From an uncultured Clostridia bacterium (lineage in GTDB: Bacteria; Bacillota; Clostridia; Christensenellales; UBA1242): a stretch of DNA of 64,000 nt. The notes under the pieces were generated by a model, which saw only the letters and a list, made by a program, of their open reading frames with translations, did not search any database and was not told the DNA's origin. Where the stretch lies: the NCBI GenBank assembly GCA_944380265.1, contig CALWGY010000006.1:1-64000 (forward strand), in the 5' to 3' direction. Shown here piece after piece: positions 44,999 through 54,090 of this stretch. Positions within the stretch are counted from its first letter, which is position 1; every line of letters starts with the position of its first letter. The position numbers and the translations under genes were made by a program.

Positions 44999-45205
44999 TT
45001 ACGCATTCCCTTCATTTTTTTGAGCACGTTCAGTTAAAATTGTGTTAACTTTTGCGATGTCTTTTTTGCATTTATTTAATTGCATTGGGTTTGTTAATTG
45101 CCCAGTTGCATGTGAAAAACGAAGGTTAAAAAGTTCTTGTTTTAAACTTTTTAATTTAGCATTTAGCTCCTCGTTGGTCATTTCTCTTAATTCTTTTGCT
45201 TTCAT
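44999..45205 (-). CDS. rpmC: Ribosomal protein L29
   Basis: A 68-residue two-helix protein at the tunnel exit. [40 protein letters not shown] and IAKVNTILTERAQKN are typical. The ATG overlaps the rplP stop codon by one base (TAATG). Confidence 0.98.
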   Translation of the reverse strand: MKAKELREMTNEELNAKLKSLKQELFNLRFSHATGQLTNPMQLNKCKKDIAKVNTILTERAQKNEGNA

Positions 45206-45660
45206 TATTGTGCACCACCTTCAATGATTTGTTTAGGTGCAGGTGCTTCTAAATCAGATTTTTTAACAAATTTTGTTTTGCAAGGAAGTTTGTGAGCAGC
45301 AAGTCTCATTGCTTCTCTTGCAGTTTCTTCTGTCACTTCACCTAATTCAAATAACACTCTACCTGGTTTTACAACAGCAACCCAAAATTCTGTGTTACCT
45401 TTACCTTTACCCATTCTAACTTCGGCAGGTTTTTTGGTTACTGGTTTGTGAGGGAAAATATTAATCCATAATTTTCCACCACGTTTTGTATAACGAGAAA
45501 TTGCAATTCTGGCAGCTTCAATTTGGTTTGCTGTCATCCAGCAAGGTTCGGTTGCAACCAAACCATATTCACCATAAGCAATTTTATTGCCACGTGTTGC
45601 CTTACCTGTCATTCTGCCACGGAACTGTTTTCTACGTTTCGCTCTCTTAGGCATTAACAT
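45205..45660 (-). CDS. rplP: Ribosomal protein L16
   Basis: A 151-residue protein near the peptidyl-transferase centre. [25 protein letters not shown] and [24 protein letters not shown] are the family blocks. ATG 45660 is chosen because AGGAGG lies 8 nt before it; the reading frame opens 7 codons earlier, within rpsC. The first 14 nt overlap the end of rpsC. Confidence 0.97.
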   Translation of the reverse strand: MLMPKRAKRRKQFRGRMTGKATRGNKIAYGEYGLVATEPCWMTANQIEAARIAISRYTKRGGKLWINIFPHKPVTKKPAEVRMGKGKGNTEFWVAVVKPGRVLFELGEVTEETAREAMRLAAHKLPCKTKFVKKSDLEAPAPKQIIEGGAQ

Positions 45661-46339
45661 TTGCATTTCCTCCTTGTTCAACAGTTTTAGCGGATTCTAA
45701 TGGTTTTTTACCTAAAATTTCACCCTTACAAATCCAAACTTTAACACCTAGAACACCATATGTTGTTTTTGCAATGCAATTAGCATAATCGATGTCGGAA
45801 CGAAGTGTTTGCAAAGGAAGCATTCCTTCTTGATAGTGTTCGCTTCTTGCAATTTCAGCGCCATCAAGACGTCCGCTAATCATAATTTTGCAACCTTTTG
45901 CACCGGCTTTCATAACTTTTTGCATTCCTTGTTTCATTGCTCTACGGAATGAAACACGTTTTTCAAGTTGTGCACAAATTGATTGTGCAACAAGCATTGC
46001 ATCTAGGTCTGGTTTTTTAACTTCTCTAATATTAATGCTTACATTTTTGTTTTCTGTAAGTTTTAATACTTCTTTTTTAATTTCTTCAACGCCTGCACCT
46101 TTGTTTCCAATTAAAACACCAGGACGAGAAGTGAAAATATCAACAATAACACGATTTGCAGTTCTTTCAATGTCAATTTTTGAAATTCCGCAAGTTGCAT
46201 ATTTTTTGTTAAGATATTTACGAATTTGTTGGTCTTCAACTAAAAGTTTTGAAAATTCTTTTTTGTTTGCAATCCAAGAAGAACTCCATTCTTTGTTAAT
46301 GCCAACTCTTATTCCGTGAGGACTAACTTTTTGACCCAT
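45647..46339 (-). CDS. rpsC: Ribosomal protein S3
   Basis: A 230-residue 30S protein at the mRNA entrance. It starts [22 protein letters not shown]; the KH domain has [18 protein letters not shown]; the C-terminal domain has [24 protein letters not shown]. The start is placed at ATG 46339 (AGGAGG just before); the upstream extension of the frame overlaps rplV and is not family sequence. Confidence 0.98.
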   Translation of the reverse strand: MGQKVSPHGIRVGINKEWSSSWIANKKEFSKLLVEDQQIRKYLNKKYATCGISKIDIERTANRVIVDIFTSRPGVLIGNKGAGVEEIKKEVLKLTENKNVSINIREVKKPDLDAMLVAQSICAQLEKRVSFRRAMKQGMQKVMKAGAKGCKIMISGRLDGAEIARSEHYQEGMLPLQTLRSDIDYANCIAKTTYGVLGVKVWICKGEILGKKPLESAKTVEQGGNANVNA

Positions 46340-46349
46340 CGAAAACCTC

Positions 46350-46739
46350 CTACTTTTTAACCGTGTCCAACACAATTGTGATGTGACAGGTCCTTTTTAG
46401 TATAATATCGTGGCCGCCTCTACCTCTCCAAATTCCACGTTTTAAAGTTGGACCTTGGTTAGCATAGCCTTCTGCTACAAATAAATCTTCTTTATTTAAG
46501 CCTTTATTGTGTTCTGCATTTGCAGCGGCTGAATTTAAAACTTTGATAACTGCTTGGCTTGCAGTGCTAGGAGTTTGTTCTAGCATAGCAAGAGCTTCTG
46601 CATAAGGTTTTCCAACAACTAAATCAATAACACGTTTAGCTTTGGAAGAACTCATTCTAACATATTTAGCAGTAGCAAATGGACGTGTGTCTTTATTTTC
46701 AATTCTTGCAGCTGCTTTTTCTCTTATTCTTTTTGCCAT
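46350..46739 (-). CDS. rplV: Ribosomal protein L22
   Basis: A 129-residue 50S tunnel protein. AKYVRMSSSKAKRVIDLVVGKPYAEALAML and GPTLKRGIWRGRGGHDIILKRTCHITIVL (the tunnel hairpin) are diagnostic. It has a short basic N-terminal extension (MAKRIREKAAARIEN). It lies 10 nt after rpsS. Confidence 0.98.
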   Translation of the reverse strand: MAKRIREKAAARIENKDTRPFATAKYVRMSSSKAKRVIDLVVGKPYAEALAMLEQTPSTASQAVIKVLNSAAANAEHNKGLNKEDLFVAEGYANQGPTLKRGIWRGRGGHDIILKRTCHITIVLDTVKK

Positions 46740-46749
46740 AACTTACTCC

Positions 46750-47025
46750 TTATTTTTTTACCTTTTTGTCGTTTCCATGACCGCGATAGGTTCTGGTTGG
46801 AGCGAATTCACCTAATTTATGACCAATCATTTCACTTGTGCAGTAAACAGGAATGTGCTTTGCACCGTTGTGAACTGCAATTGTGTGACCAATGAATTCA
46901 GGATAAATTGTTGATGAACGACTCCAAGTTTTAATAACTTGTTTTTTACCGCTTTCATTCATTTCAACAACGCGTTTATATAATTTTTCCTCTACATAAG
47001 GTTTTTTCTTTAATGACCTACTCAT
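46750..47025 (-). CDS. rpsS: Ribosomal protein S19
   Basis: A 91-residue 30S head protein. [46 protein letters not shown] and [19 protein letters not shown] are the family blocks. Normal length and position between rplB and rplV. Confidence 0.99.
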   Translation of the reverse strand: MSRSLKKKPYVEEKLYKRVVEMNESGKKQVIKTWSRSSTIYPEFIGHTIAVHNGAKHIPVYCTSEMIGHKLGEFAPTRTYRGHGNDKKVKK

Positions 47026-47034
47026 AATTCACTC

Positions 47035-47862
47035 CTAATTAGCACGCTTAATAATTAGCTTATTGCTTTGTTTTTTGTGTTTTCTTGTCTTCATGCCAAG
47101 AGCTGGTTTACCCCAAGGAGTAAGTGGTGATTTTCTGCCGACTGGAGATTTTCCTTCACCACCACCATGTGGGTGGTCAACTGGGTTCATAACTGAACCA
47201 CGAACTGTTGGTCTGATACCCATGTGACGAATTCGTCCTGCCTTACCATAGGAAACAATTTCATGTTCTGGGTTTCCAACTGTTCCAATTGTTGCACGGC
47301 ATTCGTTTGGAACCATTCTCATTTCACCGCTTGGCAATTTGATGGTTGCAAAATTTCCTTCTTTTGCCATAAGTCTTGCTTCATTACCAGCAGAACGAAC
47401 AATTTGTCCACCTTTTCCTGGTTGAAGTTCGATGTTGTGAATAACTGCACCAACAGGCATGTCTTTAAGTTTTAAACTGTTACCCACTTTAATTTCAACA
47501 TTTTGTCCGCTCATAACTGTGTCACCAACATTTAAGCCAATTGGTGCTAGAATGTAACGTTTTTCACCATCTGCATAGTTTAGTAATGCAATGTATGCTG
47601 AACGGTTTGGGTCATATTCTATTGAAGCAACGCGAGCAGGAATGTTGTCCTTATTACGTTTAAAATCAATAATTCTGTATTTAACTCTGTTTCCGCCGCC
47701 TTTATGTCTTACAGTAATTTTGCCTTGGCTGTTACGACCAGCAAATTTCTTTTTTGTTGCAAGCAAACTTTTTTCTGGAGTTGACTTTGTAACTTCATCA
47801 AAACTTGCTGTGGTGTAAGTACGACGAGCAGGAGAAGTTGGTTTATATGTTTTAATAGCCAT
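47035..47862 (-). CDS. rplB: Ribosomal protein L2
   Basis: A 275-residue core 50S protein needed for subunit joining and peptidyl transfer. [11 protein letters not shown] at the start, [26 protein letters not shown], and the invariant [35 protein letters not shown] near the end, which holds the catalytic-centre His. Normal length. Confidence 0.99.
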   Translation of the reverse strand: MAIKTYKPTSPARRTYTTASFDEVTKSTPEKSLLATKKKFAGRNSQGKITVRHKGGGNRVKYRIIDFKRNKDNIPARVASIEYDPNRSAYIALLNYADGEKRYILAPIGLNVGDTVMSGQNVEIKVGNSLKLKDMPVGAVIHNIELQPGKGGQIVRSAGNEARLMAKEGNFATIKLPSGEMRMVPNECRATIGTVGNPEHEIVSYGKAGRIRHMGIRPTVRGSVMNPVDHPHGGGEGKSPVGRKSPLTPWGKPALGMKTRKHKKQSNKLIIKRAN

Positions 47863-47886
47863 ATTATTTTATTCCTCCATAACTTC

Positions 47887-48177
47887 TTATGACAAGCTGT
47901 CGAAAAACTCGATTGTTTTGCTATCTTGTGTTAGTGTTACATACGCTTTTTTGAAGTCTGATGTGTAGCCCTGAGTTTTTCCTTGTCTTCTTAATTTTCC
48001 ATCAACGTTTGCTGTGTTAACTTTTTGAACTTTAACACCAAACAATGATTCAACTGCATGTTTAATTTCAGTTTTGTTAGCATCTTTTTTAACAATGAAT
48101 GCATATTTTTTGTTTGCAATATTTGCATATGTTTTTTCGCTTAAAAGCGGTTTAATAATAATATCAAATTGTTTCAT
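47887..48177 (-). CDS. rplW: Ribosomal protein L23
   Basis: A 96-residue tunnel-exit protein that docks trigger factor and SRP. IIKPLLSEKTYANIANKKYAFIVKKDANKTEIKHAVESLFGVKVQKVNT is diagnostic. The ATG overlaps the rplD stop (TAATG). Confidence 0.98.
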   Translation of the reverse strand: MKQFDIIIKPLLSEKTYANIANKKYAFIVKKDANKTEIKHAVESLFGVKVQKVNTANVDGKLRRQGKTQGYTSDFKKAYVTLTQDSKTIEFFDSLS

Positions 48178-48800
48178 TATCCTTTATATGCCTCCTCTAA
48201 ATATTTAGCAGCATCTTGGGTTAAAACAACTTTTTCGTTTGAAACAATGTCATACACATTAACCATGCTTGCGCTAGTTACTTCAACATTACTTAAATTG
48301 TTTGATGCACGCATAACCAATTCGTCTTTTTCCTTAGTTACAAACACAACAGACTTGTCAAGTTTTAAGTTCTTTAAAACTTCTGCCATATATTTTGTTT
48401 TTGCTTCTTTTAAGGAAAGGTTATCAACAACGATAACTTCTTTATTTTTTAATTTTGTGCTAATTGCACTTCTAAATGCGGTACGTTTTGCTTCTTTGTT
48501 AACCTTTTTAGAAAAATCTCTTGGCTTTGGAGCAAACACAACTCCACCACCACGCCATTGTGGTCCTTTTGTTGAACCATGTCTAGCACGACCAGTGTGT
48601 TTTTGTCTCCAAGGTTTTTTAGCATGTCCGCGAACTTCGGAACGTGTTAATGTGCTTTTTGTGCCTTGACGAAGATTTGCAAGATATGCAACAACAACTT
48701 GATGAATTAAACCTTCGTTGTATTCTTGTTTGAACACTTCATCACTTAACTTTAAGGTTCCTACTTCTTCTCCTGAAATATTTAAAACTTTAACGTTCAT
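48177..48800 (-). CDS. rplD: Ribosomal protein L4
   Basis: A 207-residue 50S protein. The extended loop that lines the tunnel is GTKSTLTRSEVRGHAKKPWRQKHTGRARHGS; the globular part has LKNKEVIVVDNLSLKEAKTK. L4 represses its own operon in some bacteria. It lies 14 nt after rplC. Confidence 0.98.
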   Translation of the reverse strand: MNVKVLNISGEEVGTLKLSDEVFKQEYNEGLIHQVVVAYLANLRQGTKSTLTRSEVRGHAKKPWRQKHTGRARHGSTKGPQWRGGGVVFAPKPRDFSKKVNKEAKRTAFRSAISTKLKNKEVIVVDNLSLKEAKTKYMAEVLKNLKLDKSVVFVTKEKDELVMRASNNLSNVEVTSASMVNVYDIVSNEKVVLTQDAAKYLEEAYKG

Positions 48801-48814
48801 AACTTTAACTCTCC

Positions 48815-49450
48815 TTAATTAGCCTTAACTGCTTCTTTGATTGTTAATAGGCTTCCTTTTGTTCCAGGAACAGCACCTTTAATTAAAAGAATATTGCGTT
48901 CTGGGTCAACTTTAACAATTGTTAAATTTTGAATTGTTACTCTTTCATTTCCCCATCTGCCACTCATTTTGTGTCCTTTGAAAACTTTGCCAGGATAGGT
49001 GTTTGCACCCATACCACCAGCATGACGGTGAACAGGACCATTACCGTGGGTCATTCTCATACGGTTGAAATTCCATTTTTTAATTAAACCAGTCCAACCA
49101 TGACCTTTACTTGTTCCAACTACGTCAACTAAGTCGCCTTCGCTAAAAATTGAACAATCTATTTTAGCACCTAATTGATATTCTTCTGCGTTATCAAGTG
49201 TGAATTCTTTAACATAACGCTTTGGTGTGATTTCGGCTTTTTTAAACTTACCCATTTCTGGTTTGTTAACCAAATTTTCACGCTTTTCGTCAAATGCTAC
49301 TTGAACAGCTTTGTATCCATCTTTTTCCATGCTTTTAACTTGTGTTACATAGCAAGGACCTGCTTCAACAACTGTTACAGGAACAACTAAACCATTAGCG
49401 GAAAAAATTTGAGTCATACCAAGTTTTTTGCCTAATATTGCTTTTTTCAT
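48815..49450 (-). CDS. rplC: Ribosomal protein L3
   Basis: A 211-residue 50S protein that starts large-subunit folding. MKKAILGKKLGMTQIF at the start, and the central MTHGNGPVHRHAGGMGANTYPGKVFKGHKMSGRWGNERVTIQNL loop that reaches the catalytic centre. Normal length; 26 nt after rpsJ. Confidence 0.99.
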   Translation of the reverse strand: MKKAILGKKLGMTQIFSANGLVVPVTVVEAGPCYVTQVKSMEKDGYKAVQVAFDEKRENLVNKPEMGKFKKAEITPKRYVKEFTLDNAEEYQLGAKIDCSIFSEGDLVDVVGTSKGHGWTGLIKKWNFNRMRMTHGNGPVHRHAGGMGANTYPGKVFKGHKMSGRWGNERVTIQNLTIVKVDPERNILLIKGAVPGTKGSLLTIKEAVKAN

Positions 49451-49476
49451 AACTTTTTAATTCTCCTTACAGTTTT

Positions 49477-49785
49477 TTATAATTTTATATTGATGTCTAC
49501 GCCAGCAGGTAGTTCTAACTTCATTAAAGCGTCAACTGCTTTTGCTGATGGGCTATAAATATCAATAAGTCTTTTATGAGTTCTCATCTCAAATTGTTCA
49601 CGTGAATCCTTGTCTTTGTGAGGAGCACGTATTATTGTTACAACTTCTTTATCAGTTGGAAGTGGAACTGGTCCACTAACTTTTGCACCTGATTTTAAAG
49701 CAGTGTCAATAATTCTTTTGCTTGCTTGGTCAATTAAGTTGTGATCATATGCAGCAAGTTTAACTCTGATTTTTTGTGTTGCCAT
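49477..49785 (-). CDS. rpsJ: Ribosomal protein S10 / NusE
   Basis: A 102-residue 30S protein that also acts in antitermination as Nus[26 protein letters not shown] and [41 protein letters not shown] are diagnostic. It is first in the S10-spc-alpha superoperon, behind two promoters. GGAGG precedes the ATG. Confidence 0.99.
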   Translation of the reverse strand: MATQKIRVKLAAYDHNLIDQASKRIIDTALKSGAKVSGPVPLPTDKEVVTIIRAPHKDKDSREQFEMRTHKRLIDIYSPSAKAVDALMKLELPAGVDINIKL

Positions 49786-49908
49786 TAATTTACCTCCATG
49801 AAAAATTAACTTACCTAAATCGTTAAAAATACATATTTTTATATAAATTAATACACGTTACCGTGTGTTTAGTGCCATATCACAAAAAAAATATGTACGG
49901 ACTTAGTC

Positions 49909-49939
49909 GTTTATAATCGAAGTTATAAACCCTTGTCAA
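49909..49939 (-). promoter_or_regulatory. S10 operon promoter P2 with an inverted repeat
   Basis: On the minus strand a perfect TTGACA (49934-49939), a 17-bp spacer and TTATAA (49911-49916; TATAAA at 18 bp is also possible). GTTTATAA (49909-49916) and TTATAAAC (49923-49930) form an inverted repeat over the -10 and spacer, which could be an operator or, in RNA from P1, a hairpin. Confidence 0.75.
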
Positions 49940-50010
49940 ACCCAAATTATCCCCTAAAATTGGCGGTTTTAGAAGTAACTTTGCGTTTCACCACGTAATA
50001 CAGCACAATA

Positions 50011-50039
50011 ATTCTACCTAAAAAGCCGACAAAAGTCAA
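50011..50039 (-). promoter_or_regulatory. S10 operon promoter P1
   Basis: On the minus strand TTGACT (50034-50039), a 17-bp spacer and TAGAAT (50011-50016). It lies exactly 100 bp upstream of P2 and points to rpsJ. Confidence 0.7.
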
Positions 50040-50083
50040 CACTTATTTTAAAATTTACAAAAATTAATTTTTGGTTGATTTGC

Positions 50084-50124
50084 ACAAAAAAAATAAAACG
50101 ATTAGATTTTTAACTAATCGTTTT
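50084..50124 (-). terminator. Terminator between the surface-protein gene and the S10 promoters
   Basis: AAAACGATTAG (50095-50105) / CTAATCGTTTT (50114-50124) is followed on the minus strand by ATTTTTTTT. It shields the S10 promoters from upstream transcription. Confidence 0.88.
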
Positions 50125-50436
50125 AAATTGTTTAATATTTGTTTTTTTAATTTTAAATTTATGTTTTAGTTGTGCCCTGTTTGATATGAAAAATTTTATA
50201 TATAAATTTGCCCTGCTTGTTGTGATGGGTTTTATTATATGTTTATAGTCTTCTATATTAATATATAAATAAATATAATACGAACTATGCGGTCTATGAG
50301 GTTTATGCGGTGTTTTTAAACAAGTTAAATTTTAACATTTGCTTGCATAAACTTTTTATATGCAAACTTTAACTCACATTAAATTTTTAAATTAAGTTTA
50401 AAATTTGCTTTAAAACACAAGTTTGTTAAACAATTT

Positions 50437-52398
50437 CTACAAACCAACAATCAAGTCTTCAAACTCTTTGTGGTCTTGCAAAATTTTAACATACAAAATG
50501 TTGGTGTCAGATTTGTTTAATGTGATTGATTGCACACTTGTGCAACCGCTCAATATTAAAGTTCCAACAGATGTAAATGTTGACGCTTTAAATGTTAAGT
50601 GCTTTAAGTTTGTGCAATCGCTGAACGCATAGCCACCAATATCGTTAAAGTTAACATCAAATGTAACACTTTCCAAATTGGTTGCACCTTGGAACGCATA
50701 AACATCAGCACTAACTAGTGTGCTTGGCGCAACAAAGTTAGCATTTGGAGTTTTGTCAAAATATTTAATTAATCTAGTTTTATTAAAGTTGTAAATAGCA
50801 CCATCTTCAACAGTAATTTGTGGGCTTTGCGAAATCACATTTTGCAAACTTCCACAACCCAAAAATGCAGTTTCTGCAATGGTGGTTATTTTGGAAGTTA
50901 GTGTTAAATTTGCAACACTTGCACAATCTAGGAAAGCGTTTGCATTAATTTCAGTTGCATCAACTGTTAAGTTCTCTAAAATTTGTGTTCTGTTAAATGC
51001 CCCGCTTTCAATGGTAACAGTTTTAGAATTTGTTGTGTAACTATTACCTTCTTTTGATGCTGGATAGCGATATAATGTTTCGAAATTTGCCGAATACAAA
51101 ACACCATTTTCCACTTCAAAAAACTCACTTTTTGAAATCATTTTATATTCTTTTAAGTTTGGACAATTTATAAATGTTGTGCTTGAAATAGTTCGAATTG
51201 TGTATGGCAAAGAAACTTCAATTAAGTTTTCTAAGTTGTTAACTTCGGTTATTGCCACAACATTTTTACCATCAATTTGTCTTGGGAATATTATTTTGTT
51301 AACATTTTTTGAATCGTCCTGCATTCCGGTTATTGTAATTGTGTTTCCATCAGGGTTTGTAACATATTTGAATGCAGAAGCAGGGGTTTCATCTTCAACT
51401 GGCGGAATGTCGCCAAATTTTGCATAAAGTGTTACGTTTCCTTTAACTTTTGTGCCGAAAATGTAATTTGAAAGCAATGATTCATCAACGCACCACGAAA
51501 CAAAAACTTTACCAATTTTTTCTGGATCTGGTGGTCTTGAAACAACACCATCATGATATATTGTTTGTTTTGAATAAACAGTACCATCAACATAGAAAGT
51601 TGCAGTGTACTGATGAGCAGTCCATTTTGCATAGAATCTAACTTCGCCAGCAGGCAGTTTGTACTGAGTAAAATCAATTTTGTCAGAAAAATCTTCATCT
51701 AAATACCAGCCATCAAAACTGTATCCTTCACGCACAAATGGTGGTGGAGCCTGCCCTTCTTCTGGCACTAATTGACCAGTGTAAAACTCTTTTGGTGGAA
51801 TGTATTCCGCACCAGAGCCTGTAACGTATTGAATTGTGGTTAGCGGATAATCCCAAATTGCATACAAAGTGGTGTCTTCACCAAACATTGATTGAAGTGA
51901 GCCTGGTTTGAAAGTTTGACCTGTACCTTCGGCATTAAATGCCCAACATTTTAAGGCTTTATCTTGCATATAAATTCCAGCAGTGGTTTCAGTTGGCAAA
52001 TAAAAACCTTCTTCAAATTGCTTGGTTATTGGTGCAACTTGATTACCTTCTCCGCCATTAATGTTAAAAGTTATGGTGTAAGTTCCTTTAATGAAATGTG
52101 CATACAACTTAACATCGCTGTTAACTTCATCAATGCCAACTTTAACTCGGGTTGATTCGTTAAAAGTTTCGCTGTAATACCACCCCTCAAATTCATGACC
52201 ATATTTTGATGGAATTGGCAAAGTTGGCATAACTTCACCTTTTTCAATAACAATTTCCTCTGCCAAATTATCATTAAAGGATATGGTTGCTTTTTTTGGC
52301 ATAACAAAAATAACAAATAAAGCAATTGCAGCAGCGAATATTGCAACAGCAATAAAAACAGACAAATATAACCGTTTTCTTCTACTTATGTATGCCAT
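50437..52398 (-). CDS. Surface protein with InlB-type repeats and BspA-like leucine-rich repeats
   Basis: A 653-residue protein with an N-terminal membrane anchor (about 9-32). Residues about 36-335 hold four InlB B-repeat/Listeria-Bacteroides repeats, each ending in the W-Y-...-L-Y-A pattern (FEGWYYSE...VKLYAHF, FDGWYLDEDF...VRFYAKW, FVSWCVDES...VTLYAKF). Residues about 365-640 are BspA-type leucine-rich repeats (ANAFLDCASVANLTL, ETAFLGCGSLQNV, GYAFSDCTNLKHLTF). Such proteins bind host or microbial surfaces. It has a clear GGAGA site before the ATG and its own terminator. Ligand unknown. Confidence 0.88.
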   Translation of the reverse strand: MAYISRRKRLYLSVFIAVAIFAAAIALFVIFVMPKKATISFNDNLAEEIVIEKGEVMPTLPIPSKYGHEFEGWYYSETFNESTRVKVGIDEVNSDVKLYAHFIKGTYTITFNINGGEGNQVAPITKQFEEGFYLPTETTAGIYMQDKALKCWAFNAEGTGQTFKPGSLQSMFGEDTTLYAIWDYPLTTIQYVTGSGAEYIPPKEFYTGQLVPEEGQAPPPFVREGYSFDGWYLDEDFSDKIDFTQYKLPAGEVRFYAKWTAHQYTATFYVDGTVYSKQTIYHDGVVSRPPDPEKIGKVFVSWCVDESLLSNYIFGTKVKGNVTLYAKFGDIPPVEDETPASAFKYVTNPDGNTITITGMQDDSKNVNKIIFPRQIDGKNVVAITEVNNLENLIEVSLPYTIRTISSTTFINCPNLKEYKMISKSEFFEVENGVLYSANFETLYRYPASKEGNSYTTNSKTVTIESGAFNRTQILENLTVDATEINANAFLDCASVANLTLTSKITTIAETAFLGCGSLQNVISQSPQITVEDGAIYNFNKTRLIKYFDKTPNANFVAPSTLVSADVYAFQGATNLESVTFDVNFNDIGGYAFSDCTNLKHLTFKASTFTSVGTLILSGCTSVQSITLNKSDTNILYVKILQDHKEFEDLIVGL

Positions 52399-52544
52399 TG
52401 GGTATCTCCTTTAATTTTTTCTTGTGTTTTTTAAATAGTATTTGCAAATTAATGTTTAAATTTTAATAGTTCAATTTAATTTATTTTAAGTAAATAAAAA
52501 ACTTTTAAAATTTAACAATAAACGCAAATTTTTAAATATTCTAA

Positions 52545-52796
52545 TTATTTAACAAGTTCGTTAAGTTTTGTTAACATTAGTTCCACTTCAACACCATGAA
52601 CCATTGCTGCTTGTTCTAATGTTTCCATTAAACTGAATGGGCAAGTGAAACAATGCATGCCAAAACCTGTTAAAACAGCTTCAACACCATCGTGCATTTT
52701 AAGTGCTTCGCCAATTGTTAAGTTTTTTGTGAATTTTTTTGTGTTTTTCTTTGCGTATTTTTTTGTGTTGTTTGTTAATTTTATTTCTTTTGCCAT
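52545..52796 (-). CDS. DUF1858-domain small redox-type protein
   Basis: An 83-residue protein. Residues 26-82 match the DUF1858 / hybrid-cluster-associated disulfide domain: LTIGEALKMHDGVEAVLTGFGMHCFTCPFSLMETLEQAAMVHGV, with the Cys pair in CFTC. The domain is thought to act in thiol or Fe-S redox chemistry in anaerobes. The first 25 residues are a Lys/Thr/Asn-rich extension (TNNTKKYAKKNTKKFTKN). The neighbours do not define its job. Confidence 0.85.
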   Translation of the reverse strand: MAKEIKLTNNTKKYAKKNTKKFTKNLTIGEALKMHDGVEAVLTGFGMHCFTCPFSLMETLEQAAMVHGVEVELMLTKLNELVK

Positions 52797-52826
52797 AATA
52801 TTTTAACTTCCTTTTATTAATATTTT

Positions 52827-53912
52827 TTATTGCTTAAACCCACAAAGTGGACAAAATGAAAACTTTGCATCAATTGTTTCGCCACAAAACTTGCAAACTT
52901 TTTTATCAGATTCGTTAAACACTTCACTAGAATTTATTGGAGCTTTATATTCAGTGTTTTGCGGTGTGTTTAATGTGGCATCTGGCTTTATGTTGTTAAG
53001 CCCACCACGCCTAATAATTTGTGGTGGAACATTATCATTTTGTGTTTGCACATTTTGTAAGTTACCTTGATTAGCCGTTAAACTTGTAGCAAATGCATCG
53101 GACACAGGTTTTGAAATGTCAACCTTGTTTGGAACAATTTGTTCGGGAGTGTATTTTATTCCCGTTTTATCAAATTCTTCCGTTAATGATTTTCGTTCAC
53201 TTAAAAACATTGCCACCTTTTTTTGAACTTTTTTATTTAATTTAAAGCTTGTAAGTTCTAGGTTATAAATTCTAATTCCAAGTTCGGAAACATATTTGTT
53301 AATTTCTGGATTTAAGTGTGCATTTAAAATTGAAGGATTCAAAATTATTTGAGTGAAATCTATTTTGGAATTTTCAATCATGTTGTTAACTTCGTTTCCA
53401 ACAATACCCATAACAAGAGGCATTCCTTGTTTGTTTGGCACAAAAAACCTGTCAATTAACAAAACTTTTAAAAGTTTGTCTGGTTCGGTTATTTGAACAT
53501 CACAAAGTCCCTCGGAATAGCCTTTAATTTTTCCAAATTCATTGGACCTTAACACAAATTTGTTGTCGGAACTGAACTCGTGTTGCGAAATTACATGTTT
53601 ATAAATAAAATAAACGTCAGCCTTAAACTTTTTTGGATAGTTTCCATGTTTGTTAGGTTTGTCCAGTTTCATTTTTGAAAATGATTTTGGCAAAACCGCA
53701 CCTGAAATTTTGTGTTTTCCAGATGGAACAATATCGCACACTTTGTCGTTGCAAACAAAAACAGCATTATAATCGTCCCCTACTATTATGTGCGAATTAA
53801 CATTAACAATTCGGTTTGAACTAGGATAAAGATAAATATAATGACCATTAATTTCATCGCCACATTCAATGTTTTTATTAAACATTTGTTTTAATCTTGC
53901 AATTAACCCCAT
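52827..53912 (-). CDS. SPFH-domain protein with a C-terminal zinc ribbon
   Basis: A 361-residue protein without a membrane segment. Residues about 20-235 resemble the SPFH/virion-core-like (YdjI) family: PSGKHKISGAVLPKSF, KADVYFIYKHVISQHEFSSDN, LGIRIYNLELTSFKLNKKVQKKV. A disordered Asn/Pro/Thr-rich linker leads to a C-terminal zinc ribbon (CKFCGETIDAKFSFCPLCG). YdjI-type proteins act at the membrane in stress responses with phage-shock-like partners in Bacillus. It lies divergently from the PRC-barrel gene. Confidence 0.8.
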   Translation of the reverse strand: MGLIARLKQMFNKNIECGDEINGHYIYLYPSSNRIVNVNSHIIVGDDYNAVFVCNDKVCDIVPSGKHKISGAVLPKSFSKMKLDKPNKHGNYPKKFKADVYFIYKHVISQHEFSSDNKFVLRSNEFGKIKGYSEGLCDVQITEPDKLLKVLLIDRFFVPNKQGMPLVMGIVGNEVNNMIENSKIDFTQIILNPSILNAHLNPEINKYVSELGIRIYNLELTSFKLNKKVQKKVAMFLSERKSLTEEFDKTGIKYTPEQIVPNKVDISKPVSDAFATSLTANQGNLQNVQTQNDNVPPQIIRRGGLNNIKPDATLNTPQNTEYKAPINSSEVFNESDKKVCKFCGETIDAKFSFCPLCGFKQ

Positions 53913-54090
53913 ATACCTACCTATTTAACATTAAATTATATCAATAATTGCAAAATATTGCAAAATAATTTATGACTAATTTAATTTAATTAAATAATAA
54001 ACTAAATTATTTGAGCATATATATTTACTAAATTAAAAAACTTTTTTAAGTGTTTTATTAATGTTTTTAAACTTATTTTGTGGGGGAATT

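Larger units (their letters stand above)
49786..50436. other. Gene-free region of about 650 bp upstream of rpsJ
   Basis: It holds the rpsJ leader (with a small ACACG-TTAC-CGTGT hairpin at 49852-49866), promoters P2 and P1, and the terminator at 50084-50124. From 50127 to 50436 there is about 310 bp of AT-rich sequence without a gene. It has short imperfect repeats: GTGCCCTGTTTG / TTGCCCTGCTTG near 50180-50220 and TATGCGGT twice near 50287-50312. These may be traces of decayed DNA. Confidence 0.6.

Noticed and set aside
48169..48669. 166-codon plus-strand frame over rplD
   Set aside because: It is antisense to L4, whose identity is certain.
50280..50320. Repeats of TATGCGGT considered as a CRISPR or tandem array
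   Set aside because: There are only two or three imperfect short copies without regular spacers, and no cas genes are in the window.
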